Source: JAWWPY01 sp963822825 (GTDB lineage: Bacteria > Actinomycetota > Actinomycetes > Streptosporangiales > Streptosporangiaceae). Taken from it: a stretch of 64,000 nt of DNA. The position numbers were made by a program, and so were the translations under genes. The stretch lies in assembly GCA_963822825.1 (NCBI GenBank), contig CAWGIW010000015.1, positions 310,001-374,000 of the forward strand, written 5' to 3'. The notes under the pieces are model-generated. The model ran no database searches. It was not told the origin of the DNA and saw nothing but the letters and a program-made list of their open reading frames with translations. Shown piece by piece: positions 1-8,342 of the stretch (positions within the stretch are counted from its first letter, which is position 1; each line of letters opens with the position of its first letter).

Positions 1-81
1 GCCCTGGTCGTCCGGCCGGAGAGCATCGGACTGCTGTTGCCTCATGCGCTCTTCCTCGCCGTACTCGGGCTGTATGGTCAT
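1..81 (-). CDS. Partial N-terminus of an unknown acidic protein
   Basis: The minus strand opens with an ATG at 81 and stays open to the window edge, giving 27 residues that begin MTIQPEYGEEERMRQQQSD. An internal ATG at 45 has a better ribosome-binding site (GAGGAAGAG). It would be the next gene after the DNA glycosylase on the same strand. Too little is visible to assign a family, and it could be spurious. Confidence 0.3.
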   Translation of the reverse strand, partial: MTIQPEYGEEERMRQQQSDALRPDDQG

Positions 82-104
82 CGGGCCCTACCTTCTGGGT
101 CGGC

Positions 105-130
105 GATCGCAGGGCGTTCCGCCTGCGATC
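105..130 (-). terminator. Candidate hairpin terminator after the DNA glycosylase gene
   Basis: A perfect 9-bp inverted repeat (GATCGCAGG / CCTGCGATC) with an 8-nt loop lies 72 bp past the stop of the glycosylase gene. No T-run follows, as is common for actinobacterial terminators. It could equally act on both strands. Confidence 0.4.
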
Positions 131-201
131 CCAGTCTGGCACCCGGCGCCGCACCCCGCCCGGCCCCCGCCCGGCGCTCCCGGACGGCTCAGCGAGTGGG
201 T

Positions 202-873
202 TCAGCGGGTGAGGACGCTATCTGCCGCGCCCCCGTACAGCTCGGCGGCCCGCCAGCAGTACCAGGCCACGATGGAACGGTACGGGCGGTACGGGTCACC
301 GAGCGGTTCGAGCTCTTTCGCCGTCGGCGTCGGTATCCCCCACGCCAGCCCGAACCCTTTCCTGACCCCGAGATCGCCGGTCGGCCACACATCCAGCCGC
401 CGCAGCTGGAACATGAGGAACATCTCCGCCGTCCATTTCCCGATACCCCGGACCGCCGAGAGCCGGGCGACCACCTCGGCGTCGCTCTCCGTCCGGAGCC
501 GGGCCGGGTCGAGCAGGACCGTCCCGTCCATCACCTTGGCCGCCAGGTCCTGCAGGGACGCTGCCTTGTTGGCGGACAGGCCGACGCTGCGAAGGGCGCC
601 GGCGGGCAGCGCCAGCAGCCGTTCCGGGGTGACCTCGCTGCCGAGCGCGGCGATCAGGCGCCCGTGGATGGCGGCGGCCGCGGCGCCGGCCAGTTGCTGG
701 TAAAGGATCGCGCGGAGCAGCGCCGCGAAATGAGTCTCGGTCGGCGGCCGCAGCGGGGGCGGAAGACCGGCCTCGGCGACCAGGCGGCGCATGACGGGGT
801 CGCGCTCGGCCAGGATGGCGGCCGCCGCCGGATAGCCGCGGGCCGGGCGGGTGGACACTGGCCGCTCGGACAT
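202..873 (-). CDS. DNA-3-methyladenine glycosylase (AlkA/HhH-GPD family)
   Basis: A 223-aa base-excision repair glycosylase expected to remove alkylated bases from DNA in the cytoplasm. The HhH-GPD fold is visible: helix-hairpin-helix at residues 138-155 (LSAVRGIGKWTAEMFLMF) followed by the catalytic Asp at about D167 in the PTGDLGVRKG stretch. Length matches the short AlkA-like family that lacks the N-terminal AlkA domain. The start is the first ATG of the conserved frame. It stands alone, followed by a hairpin at 105-130. Family call is firm; the exact lesion spectrum is not. Confidence 0.9.
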   Translation of the reverse strand: MSERPVSTRPARGYPAAAAILAERDPVMRRLVAEAGLPPPLRPPTETHFAALLRAILYQQLAGAAAAAIHGRLIAALGSEVTPERLLALPAGALRSVGLSANKAASLQDLAAKVMDGTVLLDPARLRTESDAEVVARLSAVRGIGKWTAEMFLMFQLRRLDVWPTGDLGVRKGFGLAWGIPTPTAKELEPLGDPYRPYRSIVAWYCWRAAELYGGAADSVLTR

Positions 874-949
874 GAGTCAAGTCTCCCACTGACCGCGGAA
901 GTCCCGGCTTACCCGGCCGGCGATGGGCTAAAAGGCGGCACGGCGCGTC

Positions 950-1276
950 CTAGTCGGCCATGAGGCGTTTCGGGGCTTTACGGCGCCAGGAATCCTCGAT
1001 GAGCTCCTGCACGCGCGGCTCCGGAGCAGCCGCAAGCCGGATGCGCAGCCCTCTGATCCGCTGTCCCCAGCGCAAGGGCTGGAACGCGGCCGGGTTTTCC
1101 GCCACACAGGCGTCAACCTCGAACTCGTCAACGAAGACGTGCAGGTGCGCCCCGTCAGGGGGAACCGTGGCGAAGATCTTGCCCCGGACCCGGAACGACG
1201 ACATGTCAAAGTGCGGTTCCTCGCTCACCTCAGGCAAGGACAGCGCGAAGTGCCGGGCACGCTCAACGTCGCTCAC
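950..1276 (-). CDS. MmcQ/YjbR family protein
   Basis: A 108-aa protein of the MmcQ/YjbR (CyaY-like fold) family, whose members are small, often annotated DNA-binding, and of unknown cellular role. Visible hallmarks are the LSLPEVSEEPHFDMSSFRVRGKIFATV N-terminal block (residues 12-38) and the RWGQRIRGLRIRLA block near residue 70. Length is normal for the family. It lies tail-to-tail with nothing on the plus strand and reads in the same direction as its neighbours, 74 bp upstream of the glycosylase start. Confidence 0.8.
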   Translation of the reverse strand: MSDVERARHFALSLPEVSEEPHFDMSSFRVRGKIFATVPPDGAHLHVFVDEFEVDACVAENPAAFQPLRWGQRIRGLRIRLAAAPEPRVQELIEDSWRRKAPKRLMAD

Positions 1277-1356
1277 CCGATCAGACTAAACCGCAATGCC
1301 CCGACCCAGGCAGTCCGCGGATACGCCAGGAGCCACCTCACCCGCGGCCCGGCCGG

Positions 1357-1821
1357 TCAGGGTACGACGGTGACCGGCCACTGGCCGGCCCGGACGAGCC
1401 GGACGGCCAGCGAGCCCACGAACCGGTGGCCCGCCTGGGCGGATGCCCCAACGACGATGGCGTCGGCACGGACCTCCTTGGCGATGCGGCGCAACTCAGA
1501 GAACGGGTCGCCGCGGGTGGCGACGAACGTGATGGAGATGCCGCGGTCCCGGGCTCCCTCCTCGACTTGGCGGCGGAGGTCGGCGGCCGTCTGATCGAAG
1601 GCCTCGGATCGCGCGACCAGAACCGCCGCGTCGACCCCCGGTGCCGCCGCCGACAGCGACGAGACTGGGCCCACGTAGACCACGATGACGCGGGCTCCCT
1701 GCCGGCGGGCCAGCCCGGCCGCGTAGGCACCTGCTCGCATCGAGGTCGTTGAACCGTCGACGCCGACCAGAATCGCCGTAGGGCCGTCGGTCCCCAGCTC
1801 GAAAGAACCCGCGGAGGTCAC
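1357..1821 (-). CDS. Universal stress protein (UspA family)
   Basis: A single-domain 154-aa universal stress protein. The N-terminal ILVGVDGSTTSMRA block (about residues 16-29) and the C-terminal ATP-binding loop VVGASAQAGHRFVGSLA (G-2x-G-9x-G[S/T]-like) are both present, so it probably binds ATP. Such proteins act in stress and dormancy responses in actinomycetes. It is monocistronic, with about 80 bp on each side. Target process cannot be inferred. Confidence 0.88.
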   Translation of the reverse strand: MTSAGSFELGTDGPTAILVGVDGSTTSMRAGAYAAGLARRQGARVIVVYVGPVSSLSAAAPGVDAAVLVARSEAFDQTAADLRRQVEEGARDRGISITFVATRGDPFSELRRIAKEVRADAIVVGASAQAGHRFVGSLAVRLVRAGQWPVTVVP

Positions 1822-1909
1822 AAGGGCAGTATGGATCAGGGATCGCCCGGCCCGGTCAACAGCACCGGCATCCGCTTGGGCCCACCGCGGCGAGCTAGCT
1901 CAGGAAGGG

Positions 1910-3063
1910 TCAGAGGCGGTGGCCAACCAGCACCGGCTCGCTGGCCAGTTCGACCCCGAACACGTCCCGCACGCCGTCTCTGACCTCCCGGGCCAGGCCC
2001 AGCAGGCTGGCCGTGGTGGCGCCCCCCGGGTTGACGAGGGCCAGCGTGTGCTTGGCCGAGATCCTGGCCTGGGGCAGGCCGGGACCCGACGCTGGCGGCC
2101 GGGTCGTGTGCCCTTGCCGGAAACCCGCCTGCTCGATAAGCCAGGCCGCGGAAACCTTCACGTGGCCCGGGTCCGCCGGGTAGCAGGGGATGCGGACGCC
2201 AGGGGCGCACCGCGCGGCGACCACGCCCTGCAGGGTCGGCGAACTGCGCGGCGTCCAGGACCGGGTTGACGAAGAACGAGCCCGCGCTGCGGGTGTCCGG
2301 ATCGGTGGGGTCGAGCACCATGCCTTTGCCCCGGCGCAGCGCGAGCACCGCGGCGCGGACATCCCCGAGCGGCGCCCGGTCGCCCTCCGGTACGCCAAGC
2401 CGGTGGGCCAGTTCCCGGTAGCGCACCGGCGCGGACAGCGGCTGACGGTCAAGCCGGAAGACCACATTGAGAACAACGAACCGCCCCGTGTACTCCCCCA
2501 TCCCGTTGCGCGCCGGCGACGGCGCCCGCCCAGGCTGACGCTTGAAGGCGCTGGTCCGGTAGCCGAATCCGCAGTCGCGTCCGGCTAGGCTCGACCAGTT
2601 CGCCGCGCGCCCGGTCGTACGCGCGCGACCGGGTGATCGTCTCGGACGACCTCCTGGCCGTAGGCGCCGACGTTCTGGATAGGCGTGGCTCCGGCCCGGC
2701 CCGGGATGCCGGACAGGCACTCCAGCCCGGCCAGGCCCTCGGCCACGCAGGACGCCACGACCGCGTCCCAGTCCTCGCCGGCCGCCACGGTCACGCTCAC
2801 CCGGACCGCCGGTCGCTGGTGCCGGCTCGCGGCGCGATGCCCCGGGTGGCGACGTGGACCACCGTGCCGGGAAAGCCCTCGTCGGCGATCACCAGGTTGC
2901 TGCCGCCGCCGAGGACCAGCATGGGCTCGCCTCGCGCGTCGGCCGCGCGGACCTCGGCGACGATCTCGTCGTCGGTGGCGGCCTCGACGAACCGGCGGGC
3001 CGGGCCGCCGAGCCGGAGGGTGGTGAACTCCGGCAGGGCGACCTGCTCACGGACCTGGGCCAT
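1910..3063 (-). pseudogene. murB: UDP-N-acetylmuramate dehydrogenase MurB, frame broken several times
   Basis: Homology to MurB (reduces UDP-GlcNAc-enolpyruvate in peptidoglycan synthesis) runs the whole length but hops between frames. The FAD-binding start MAQVREQVALPEFTTLRLGG is in one frame (3063-2815). VTVAAGEDWDAVVAS and GATPIQNVGAYGQEV are in a second. ETITRSRAYDRARGELVE is back in the first frame near 2645-2590. CGFGYRTSAFKR...SAGSFFVNP is in a third. The C-terminal KVSAAWLIEQAGF...KHTLALVN is in the second again. At least four one-base indels are needed. All motifs survive, so MurB was intact recently; as it is usually essential, sequence error is more likely than decay. It is the last gene of the rpmG-hadA-hadB-murB group. 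Confidence 0.8.
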
Positions 3064-3079
3064 GCGCGCTGGCCAGCGG

Positions 3080-3508
3080 TCAGGCCAGGCGGACGACAGC
3101 GCGGGCGCGGGTCAGCACCTTGGCCTCGGCCGACCGCGCGGTCAGCGCCAGCGCCACCCGGTTGCCGTCCAGTTTCTCCTCGACCGTGCCGCTGACCTCG
3201 ATGGTGGCGCCGGTGTCGTCGTCGGGCACTACGACCATGGCGGAGAACCGGACGCCGAACTCCTCAACCGCCCCGGGGTCACCGGCCCAGTCGGTCACGT
3301 ACCGGCCGGCCTGGGCCATGGTGAACATGCCGTGCGCGATCACGTTCGGCAGCCCTACCGACCGGGCGATCCGCTCGTTCCAGTGGATCACGTTGAAGTC
3401 ACCGGATGCGCCGCGTACTTGACCAGGCTGAGCCGGGTCACTGGGTAGCTCACCGGAGCCAGTTCATCCCCGGCCGTCGACATCCGCGTACTTGATCGTC
3501 GCGTTCAT
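3080..3508 (-). pseudogene. MaoC-like (R)-hydratase, HadB-type, frame broken
   Basis: Resembles HadB, the catalytic subunit of the FAS-II 3-hydroxyacyl-ACP dehydratase. The start MNATIKYADVDGRG begins at the ATG at 3508. One shift gives DELAPVSYPVTRLSLVKYAA, and a second gives SGDFNVIHWNERIARSVGLP with the hot-dog catalytic Asp/His region (GDFNVIHW) and AHGMFTMAQAG. The C-terminal half (3391-3080) is clean. Two one-base indels between 3385 and 3470 explain the break. Start overlaps the end of hadA. The functional call rests on the conserved actinobacterial order rpmG-hadA-hadB as well as the motifs. Confidence 0.75.
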
Positions 3509-3969
3509 CCCGCACCTCCGCGGCCCCGCGCTCCACGAGCGTGGAAAAGGCCGGTGCAGACGTGCTCGCCGTCCAGCGGTGCTCGATCTCGGTCCGGGTG
3601 GTGAGCATGGACGTTGCGGCCCACCTCGCGGATGGCCTCGATGGTGGACTGCGCGGTCACGACGTCGCCCGCGTGCAGCGGGCGGGCGTAAATGAAACGC
3701 TGCTCTCCGTGCACGACCATGGCGTAGTTGATGCCGAGGCCCGGGATCGGCGATGGCGGCGCCGCTCGCGGCCATGCTGATCACGATGGCGAACGTGGGC
3801 GGCGCGATGACGTCCGGGTATCCGGCGGCCTGCGCCGCGGCCAGGTCATCGGTAGACCGGGTTGCGGATCACCGATCGCCTCGGCGAATTCGGCGATCTT
3901 GACCCGGCTGACCTCGTAGGGCGCGGTCGCGGGGAAGGTCCGGCCGGCGTAGTCGGGGTTGACGGCCAC
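3505..3969 (-). pseudogene. MaoC-like dehydratase accessory subunit, HadA-type, frame broken
   Basis: Begins with GTG at 3969, 11 bp after the rpmG stop: MAVNPDYAGRTFPATAPYEV then SRVKIAEFAEAIGD, the FAS1-like N-terminal dehydratase domain. Later pieces occur in other frames: MVVHGEQRFIYARPLHAGD, then MLTTRTEIE, LDGEHVCTGLFH and TLVERGA. Several one-base indels between 3850 and 3520 are required. Family members pair with HadB to dehydrate 3-hydroxyacyl-ACP in fatty-acid elongation. Together with murB this makes 1.9-3.97 kb the densest frameshift tract of the window. Confidence 0.65.
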
Positions 3970-3980
3970 CGCGGCGGCGC

Positions 3981-4145
3981 TTAGCGCGTCTCGCGGTGCG
4001 GCCGGTGGCAGCGGCAGTTCGGGCAGTACTTCTTCATCTCGAGCCGGTCGGGGTCGTTGCGCCGGTTCTTGCGGGTGATGTAGTTACGGTGCTTGCACTC
4101 CTGGCAGGCCAGGGTGATCTTGGGCCTGACGTCGGTGGCAGCCAC
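3981..4145 (-). CDS. rpmG: 50S ribosomal protein L33
   Basis: A 54-aa L33 starting at GTG (4145) with an AAAGG ribosome-binding site. It carries two zinc-ribbon pairs, CQEC at residues 14-17 and CPNC at 41-44, so it is the zinc-binding (C+) form. The conserved KNRRNDPDRLEMKKYCPNC run is complete. A longer open frame to 4277 lacks homology and a good site. It heads the rpmG-hadA-hadB-murB group, a known actinobacterial arrangement, and lies 200 bp from tRNA-Met on the same strand. Confidence 0.95.
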   Translation of the reverse strand: MAATDVRPKITLACQECKHRNYITRKNRRNDPDRLEMKKYCPNCRCHRPHRETR

Positions 4146-4347
4146 GATGGAGTGCCTTTCTGTCGAACGGATGTACGGACAACAACCGTCTGCGGCCAGG
4201 AGTTGATTCCCGCACCGGACGGCAGCACCATCGGCCGCCGGAGCGGGCTCGCAGCGAGGCACCCAGAGGGCCGACATGCTGGTGGCCTGCCAGAGGAGTC
4301 TACTTTGACGGCACGTCGCCCAGGGGACCCCTCTGACGGACTACCTG

Positions 4348-4421
4348 TAGCGGAGGCCGGACTTGAACCGGCGACACAGCGATTATGAGCCGCTTGCTCT
4401 GCCTGACTGAGCTACTCCGCC
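4348..4421 (-). tRNA. tRNA-Met (anticodon CAT)
   Basis: Folding the minus strand gives a full cloverleaf: acceptor GGCGGAG/CTCCGCT with G1-U72, D-arm AGCTCAGTCAGGCAGAGC, anticodon stem-loop AGCGG-CTCATAA-TCGCT with CAT, and T-arm GCCGGTTCAAGTCCGGC. The 3' CCA is not encoded. It lacks the three G-C pairs of initiator tRNA and looks like the elongator. A tRNA-Ile(CAU, lysidine-modified) reading is less likely from the acceptor sequence. Confidence 0.93.
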
Positions 4422-4444
4422 GTATAGCCAGAAGCCCACATAGC

Positions 4445-5458
4445 TTACAGCGGCGGCGAGACGTCGAGGACGATCTTCAGCTGGACGGGGTCATGGCACG
4501 CCTCCAGCGCGTGGCAAGCCTGCTCCAGCGGGAAACGCGTGGTGATCAGGGGGGCAAGGTCCAGCCGGCCCGCGGCGCAGAGCCGGATGGCCAGGTCGCA
4601 GTCGCGGGGCCGGGCCGCGCGCGGGTTGAGGATGGTGAGTTCCTTGAAGTACCACTCATACGTGGGCAGGCCGTCGGCGGTGGGCGCCGTGGTGCCGAAC
4701 ACCAGCACCACGGCGCCCGCGCCCGCGAGGCGCATGGCCTGGGCCAGGGTGTGCGGAGTGCCCGCGCTCTCGATCGCGATGTCCGCGCCCCGGCCGCCGG
4801 TCGCGTCGGCGACCACCTGCTGCGCGTCTTCCGGAGCCGCGGCATGGCTCGCACCGAACCGGAGCGCGAGGTCCCTTTTCCAGCCGGAACGGGTGACGCC
4901 GATGATCGTCTCGACGCCGCGGGCCCGCAGGAGCTGGATGTGCAGCAGGCCGCTCACGCCGAGGCCGACGACCACAGCAGTGGCGCCTGGTGCCGCCCGC
5001 AGCCCGTCCTGCGCGTGCACGCAGGTGGAGAGGACTTGCAGCAACGCTGCCTCGGCCGCGGGCAACGAGGCTGGGATCGGGTGCAGGCACGCCTCGTCCA
5101 CGGCCACGAACTCGGCGAAGCAGCCGTCCACGTCGCGCCCGAGGAGGGCACCCTCCCGGCACAGTTGCGGCAGGTCACGGCGGCACAGGTCGCAGGAGCC
5201 GCAGAAGACGGCGGGGTTGACCAGAACGGGGGTTCCGACCGGAAAGCGCTCCCGCAGTCCTGGCGACTCGACCCAGCCGGTCATCTCGTGCCCCAGCACC
5301 CGCGGCGCCGCGACCGGGATGTCCCCGGCCGCGATCTTCAGGTCGGTGCCGCAGATTCCAGCCTGGGCCACCCGGACCAGGGCCAGCCCACTGCTGGCCG
5401 GTGGCGCGACGTCGCGGACGGTGACGCTTCCGGGCCGGTCGATGACCGCTGCTCGCAT
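4445..5458 (-). CDS. Zinc-dependent alcohol dehydrogenase (MDR superfamily)
   Basis: A 337-aa medium-chain dehydrogenase/reductase that should oxidise an alcohol or polyol with NAD(P). Catalytic zinc region: AGICGTDLKI (about residue 34-43) and GHEMTGW. Structural zinc lobe: CGSCDLCRRDLPQLC near residue 84-98. Rossmann motif: VVVGLGVSG near residue 150. The start is the ATG at 5458, where homology begins; upstream codons in the frame are a shadow of the plus-strand gene. It is divergent from the 3-hydroxyisobutyrate-dehydrogenase-like gene. Substrate unknown; sorbitol/threonine-dehydrogenase-like enzymes are the nearest type. Confidence 0.85.
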   Translation of the reverse strand: MRAAVIDRPGSVTVRDVAPPASSGLALVRVAQAGICGTDLKIAAGDIPVAAPRVLGHEMTGWVESPGLRERFPVGTPVLVNPAVFCGSCDLCRRDLPQLCREGALLGRDVDGCFAEFVAVDEACLHPIPASLPAAEAALLQVLSTCVHAQDGLRAAPGATAVVVGLGVSGLLHIQLLRARGVETIIGVTRSGWKRDLALRFGASHAAAPEDAQQVVADATGGRGADIAIESAGTPHTLAQAMRLAGAGAVVLVFGTTAPTADGLPTYEWYFKELTILNPRAARPRDCDLAIRLCAAGRLDLAPLITTRFPLEQACHALEACHDPVQLKIVLDVSPPL

Positions 5459-5584
5459 GCGACGCAGTGTCGCCGGGGGGGCGGCGCGCGTCAAGGCGGG
5501 CCACTCGCTGGTTCCCTTCGCGCTGCCGGTCCGGCCTGTGGTGCAATGTGCGGGCTGAGGAGACGCCGAGCACGGGAGGCGCGG

Positions 5585-6472
5585 GTGGCAAGACCGGTCG
5601 GGTTCGTCGGGCTCGGCGTGATGGGCTCCGCGATGAGTTCTCACCTGCTGGACGCGGGCCATGAGGTCCTCGGCTACGACGTGGACCCCGCCCGCCTCGC
5701 CGAGCACGAAGCGCGGGGCGGCGCCGTAGCCACCAGCCCAGCCGAGGTCGCGGCCGCGGCCAATGTGCTCGTCACCTCGCTGCCGAGCGCCCGGGCCCTG
5801 GATGACGTCCTTCGCGGCAGCGGCGGTCTCGCCGAGCGGCCCTCGCCGGATCTCACGGTGCTCGAGACGAGCACGCTGCCGCCCGAGGTCAAAGAGGAGG
5901 CGCGGCGGTTCCTGGCCGATCACCGGGTGTGGCTGCTCGACTGCCCCATGAGCGGGACCGGAGCACAGGCCCGGAACCGGGATCTGGTCGCCTACCTGAG
6001 CGGCGACGACACCGCCAAAGCCCGGGCCCGGCCCGTGCTGCGCGGCATGACGCGTGAGTGCTACGACGTGGGGCCGTTCGGCAACGGCACCAAGATGAAG
6101 ATCATCGCCAACCTGCTGGTCACCGTGCACAACCTGGCCGCGGCCGAAGCGCTGATGCTGGCCGAGCGAGCCGGGCTCGACCTGGCCACGGTGCTGGAGG
6201 CGGTGGCGGACGGAGCGGGCACGTCCCGGATGTTCGAGGTCCGCGGGCCCGCGATGGCGCGGGGGAACTACGCCGGACCCGGCATTCGGGCCGAGGTGTT
6301 CGAGAAGGACATCGACATCATCGCCGCGTTCGCCGCCACCCTGCACAGCCCCACTCCGCTGTTTACCCTCGCGTCAGTTTTCTACCAGGCGGCGCTGGCC
6401 CAGGGCCGCGGCGGCGACGACACCTCGTGCGTGCACGCGGTCCTGAAGCAGCTAGTGTCGGGCCGGGAGTAA
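5585..6472 (+). CDS. NAD(P)-dependent 3-hydroxyisobutyrate dehydrogenase-like oxidoreductase
   Basis: A 295-aa beta-hydroxyacid dehydrogenase. It starts at GTG 5585 after a GGGAGG site. The N-terminal Rossmann GFVGLGVMGSAMSSHLLDAG, the substrate-binding DCPMSGTGAQA and the catalytic-lysine block GNGTKMKIIANLL (Lys near residue 173) are present. It would oxidise a short beta-hydroxyacid or reduce the semialdehyde. It is divergent from the zinc alcohol dehydrogenase and may act on a related substrate. A second, distant paralogue lies at 33720-34646. Confidence 0.85.
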   Translation: MARPVGFVGLGVMGSAMSSHLLDAGHEVLGYDVDPARLAEHEARGGAVATSPAEVAAAANVLVTSLPSARALDDVLRGSGGLAERPSPDLTVLETSTLPPEVKEEARRFLADHRVWLLDCPMSGTGAQARNRDLVAYLSGDDTAKARARPVLRGMTRECYDVGPFGNGTKMKIIANLLVTVHNLAAAEALMLAERAGLDLATVLEAVADGAGTSRMFEVRGPAMARGNYAGPGIRAEVFEKDIDIIAAFAATLHSPTPLFTLASVFYQAALAQGRGGDDTSCVHAVLKQLVSGRE

Positions 6473-6502
6473 CCCCTTTTGAGGACGTCGTCGGAGGTGG
6501 CG

Positions 6503-6913
6503 GTGCCCGAGCAACCGGAAGCCACAGAGCGCCTGGCCCAGCTGGTCGGGATGGCCCTGGAGGCCGCCGACCTATCGGCTTTTACTGACCTGCTTGACCC
6601 CGATGTGCATTGGGGCGCGCCTGGCGACCCTTCTCCGGCCTGCCAGAACCGGGATCAGGTTCTGTCCTGGTACCGGCGCGGGAGGCAGGCGGGAGTCCGC
6701 GCCCGGGTTACGGAGACGGCCGTGCTCGGGGATCGGATCCTCGTCGGCCTCAAGGTGACCGGCGGTCAGGCGGCCTCGGAGCAGGGGGACGAAAACGACA
6801 GGTGGCAGGTTCTGACCGTGCGCGGCGGCCGGGTCGTCAGCATCGTGGGATTCGATGACCGGGCCGAGGCCGCGGCGCACGCCGGGCTCGCCCCGGCTGG
6901 CCCGGGTGGTTGA
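6503..6913 (+). CDS. SnoaL/NTF2-like fold protein
   Basis: A 136-aa protein of the nuclear-transport-factor-2-like cone fold. The pattern LAQLVGMALEAADLSAFTDL, LLDPDVHWGAP, then a beta-rich half ending VRGGRVVSIVGFDDRAEA is typical. The GTG at 6503 is preferred because GGAGG sits 5 nt upstream. It follows the beta-hydroxyacid dehydrogenase by 30 bp and is probably co-transcribed. Members are isomerases, dehydratases or ligand binders; no catalytic signature lets me choose. Confidence 0.65.
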   Translation: MPEQPEATERLAQLVGMALEAADLSAFTDLLDPDVHWGAPGDPSPACQNRDQVLSWYRRGRQAGVRARVTETAVLGDRILVGLKVTGGQAASEQGDENDRWQVLTVRGGRVVSIVGFDDRAEAAAHAGLAPAGPGG

Positions 6914-7088
6914 AGAAAGCCAGGATCACCACCGACGCGGACTGCCGTCCCACAGCCTCCGCGCTCACCCCGCGCTAACCCCGTCCTCAGCCCGCAGATG
7001 ACCGGACCCGGGACGGCCACGGGGAACGGCTCTGCCGCCAGCGGCCGGATCGCACCCCACGAACCGGAACCCGAACATCTGAAACTAC

Positions 7089-7125
7089 TATCCAAGAGAA
7101 TACTCCAAGAGTATTCTCTTGGATA
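7089..7125. promoter_or_regulatory. Perfect inverted repeat operator at the start of the PadR gene
   Basis: A 17-bp inverted repeat (left arm TATCCAAGAGAATACTC, 3-nt spacer CAA, right arm its exact complement) ends on the A of the ATG at 7125. There is no Shine-Dalgarno in front of that ATG, so the mRNA is probably leaderless and the repeat overlaps the promoter. Position and symmetry suggest the operator for the PadR protein encoded next (autorepression). Confidence 0.65.
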
Positions 7126-7647
7126 TGAGTGTTCCACTGACACTGCTTGGCCTGCTTGAGCGCGGGCCAAGCCACGGATACGACCTGAAGCGGGACTACG
7201 ACGCGTACTTCGGCCGGGGCAGGCCGCTGCGCTACAGCCAGGTGTATGCGACTCTGTCCCGGCTGGCCAGGGACGGGAAGGCGGTCGCCGGGCCCGTCGA
7301 GCAGGGGGCCGGGCCCGAGCGCCGCCGGTACATCATCACCGAGGACGGCGTCGCCGAGGTGGAGGACTGGCTGGGCCAGCCGGTTCCGCCCGATCCCGAC
7401 CTGCAGAGCGAGCTGTTCACCAAGGTGGTGCTCGCGCTGATGCTCGGCGCCGGCCGACGGCTACCTGGACGCCCAGCGTGCGGCGCACCTGCAGCGGATG
7501 CGCGAGCTCACCGAACTAAAGCGGCGCGGGGAGCCACTCGACGTGCTGCTCGCCGACCACGCCCTCTACCGTCTGGAGGCGGACCTGCGGTGGATCGACC
7601 ACACCGCGGCCCGGCTGGACCTGCTCTCGCGAGCGGTACGCCAGTGA
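7125..7647 (+). CDS. PadR family transcriptional regulator, frame broken once
   Basis: The N-terminal winged helix is clear: LTLLGLLERGPSHGYDLKRD, then RYSQVYATLSRLARDGK and RRRYIITEDG. The C-terminal coiled-coil half continues in another frame (ADGYLDAQRAAHLQRMREL to AARLDLLSRAVRQ), so one extra base lies near 7450. The stop overlaps the GTG of the ABC ATPase, meaning a regulator-transporter operon. PadR repressors commonly sense drugs or phenolics and control adjacent exporters. The ATG at 7125 is preferred over a TTG at 7119. Confidence 0.82.
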
Positions 7648-8342
7648 CCGCAGACCCGGGAACCGCGACGATCATCGAGGCGCGGAACCTGGTGAAGTCG
7701 TTCGGCCAGACGCCGGCGCTGCGCGGCGCGTCGCTGGCCGTCCGGCGGGGCGAGATCGTCGCGGTCATGGGGCCGAGCGGGTCGGGCAAGTCCACCTTGC
7801 TGCACTGCCTGGCGGGCATCCTGGTCCCCGAGGAGGGGGAGGTGTGGTTCGGCGGGCAGCGGCTGGACACCCTGGGCGACGACCGGCGCAGCGCGCTGCG
7901 CCGGGACCGGTTCGGGTTCGTGTTCCAGTCCGGGCAGCTTGTTCCCGAGCTGGCCGCGGAAGAGAACGTCGCCCTGCCCCTGCTGCTGTCCGGTACCCGC
8001 CGCGGCCCGGCGATGACGGCGGCCAGGAAGTGGTTCGGCACGCTCGGCCTGGACGGGCTTGAGGGCCGCAGGTCCGGGGAGCTGTCCGGCGGGCAGGCTC
8101 AGCGCGTCGCGCTGGCCCGCGGCCTGGTCGCCGGGCCGGAGATGCTGTTCGCCGACGAGCCGACCGGGTCGCTGGACTCGGTGTCCGGGGAACTGGTGAT
8201 GGACCTGCTCACCGCCGCCGCCCGCGAGCACGGCACCACCGTCATCCTGGTCACCCACGACGCCCGGGTCGCCGCCTACGCCGACCGCGAGGTCGTCGTC
8301 CGCGACGGCCAGGTCAGCACGCTCACCGGGACCCGGCCGTGA
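7644..8342 (+). CDS. ABC transporter ATP-binding protein (LolD/MacB type)
   Basis: A 232-aa ATPase with Walker A GPSGSGKSTLL, signature LSGGQAQRVALARGL and Walker B MLFADEPTGSLD followed by the H-loop VTHDARVAAYADR. The EPTGSLDS run is typical of the LolD/MacB/SalX class that partners FtsX-like permeases. It starts at GTG 7644 overlapping the PadR stop and ends overlapping the permease start (GTGA both times), so the three genes are translationally coupled. Probably exports a drug, peptide or lipid. Confidence 0.9.
   Translation: MTADPGTATIIEARNLVKSFGQTPALRGASLAVRRGEIVAVMGPSGSGKSTLLHCLAGILVPEEGEVWFGGQRLDTLGDDRRSALRRDRFGFVFQSGQLVPELAAEENVALPLLLSGTRRGPAMTAARKWFGTLGLDGLEGRRSGELSGGQAQRVALARGLVAGPEMLFADEPTGSLDSVSGELVMDLLTAAAREHGTTVILVTHDARVAAYADREVVVRDGQVSTLTGTRP

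Noticed and set aside
4385..6472. A 695-codon plus-strand frame over the alcohol dehydrogenase
   Set aside because: Only the part from 5585 has homology; the rest is the antisense of the zinc dehydrogenase and tRNA-Met.
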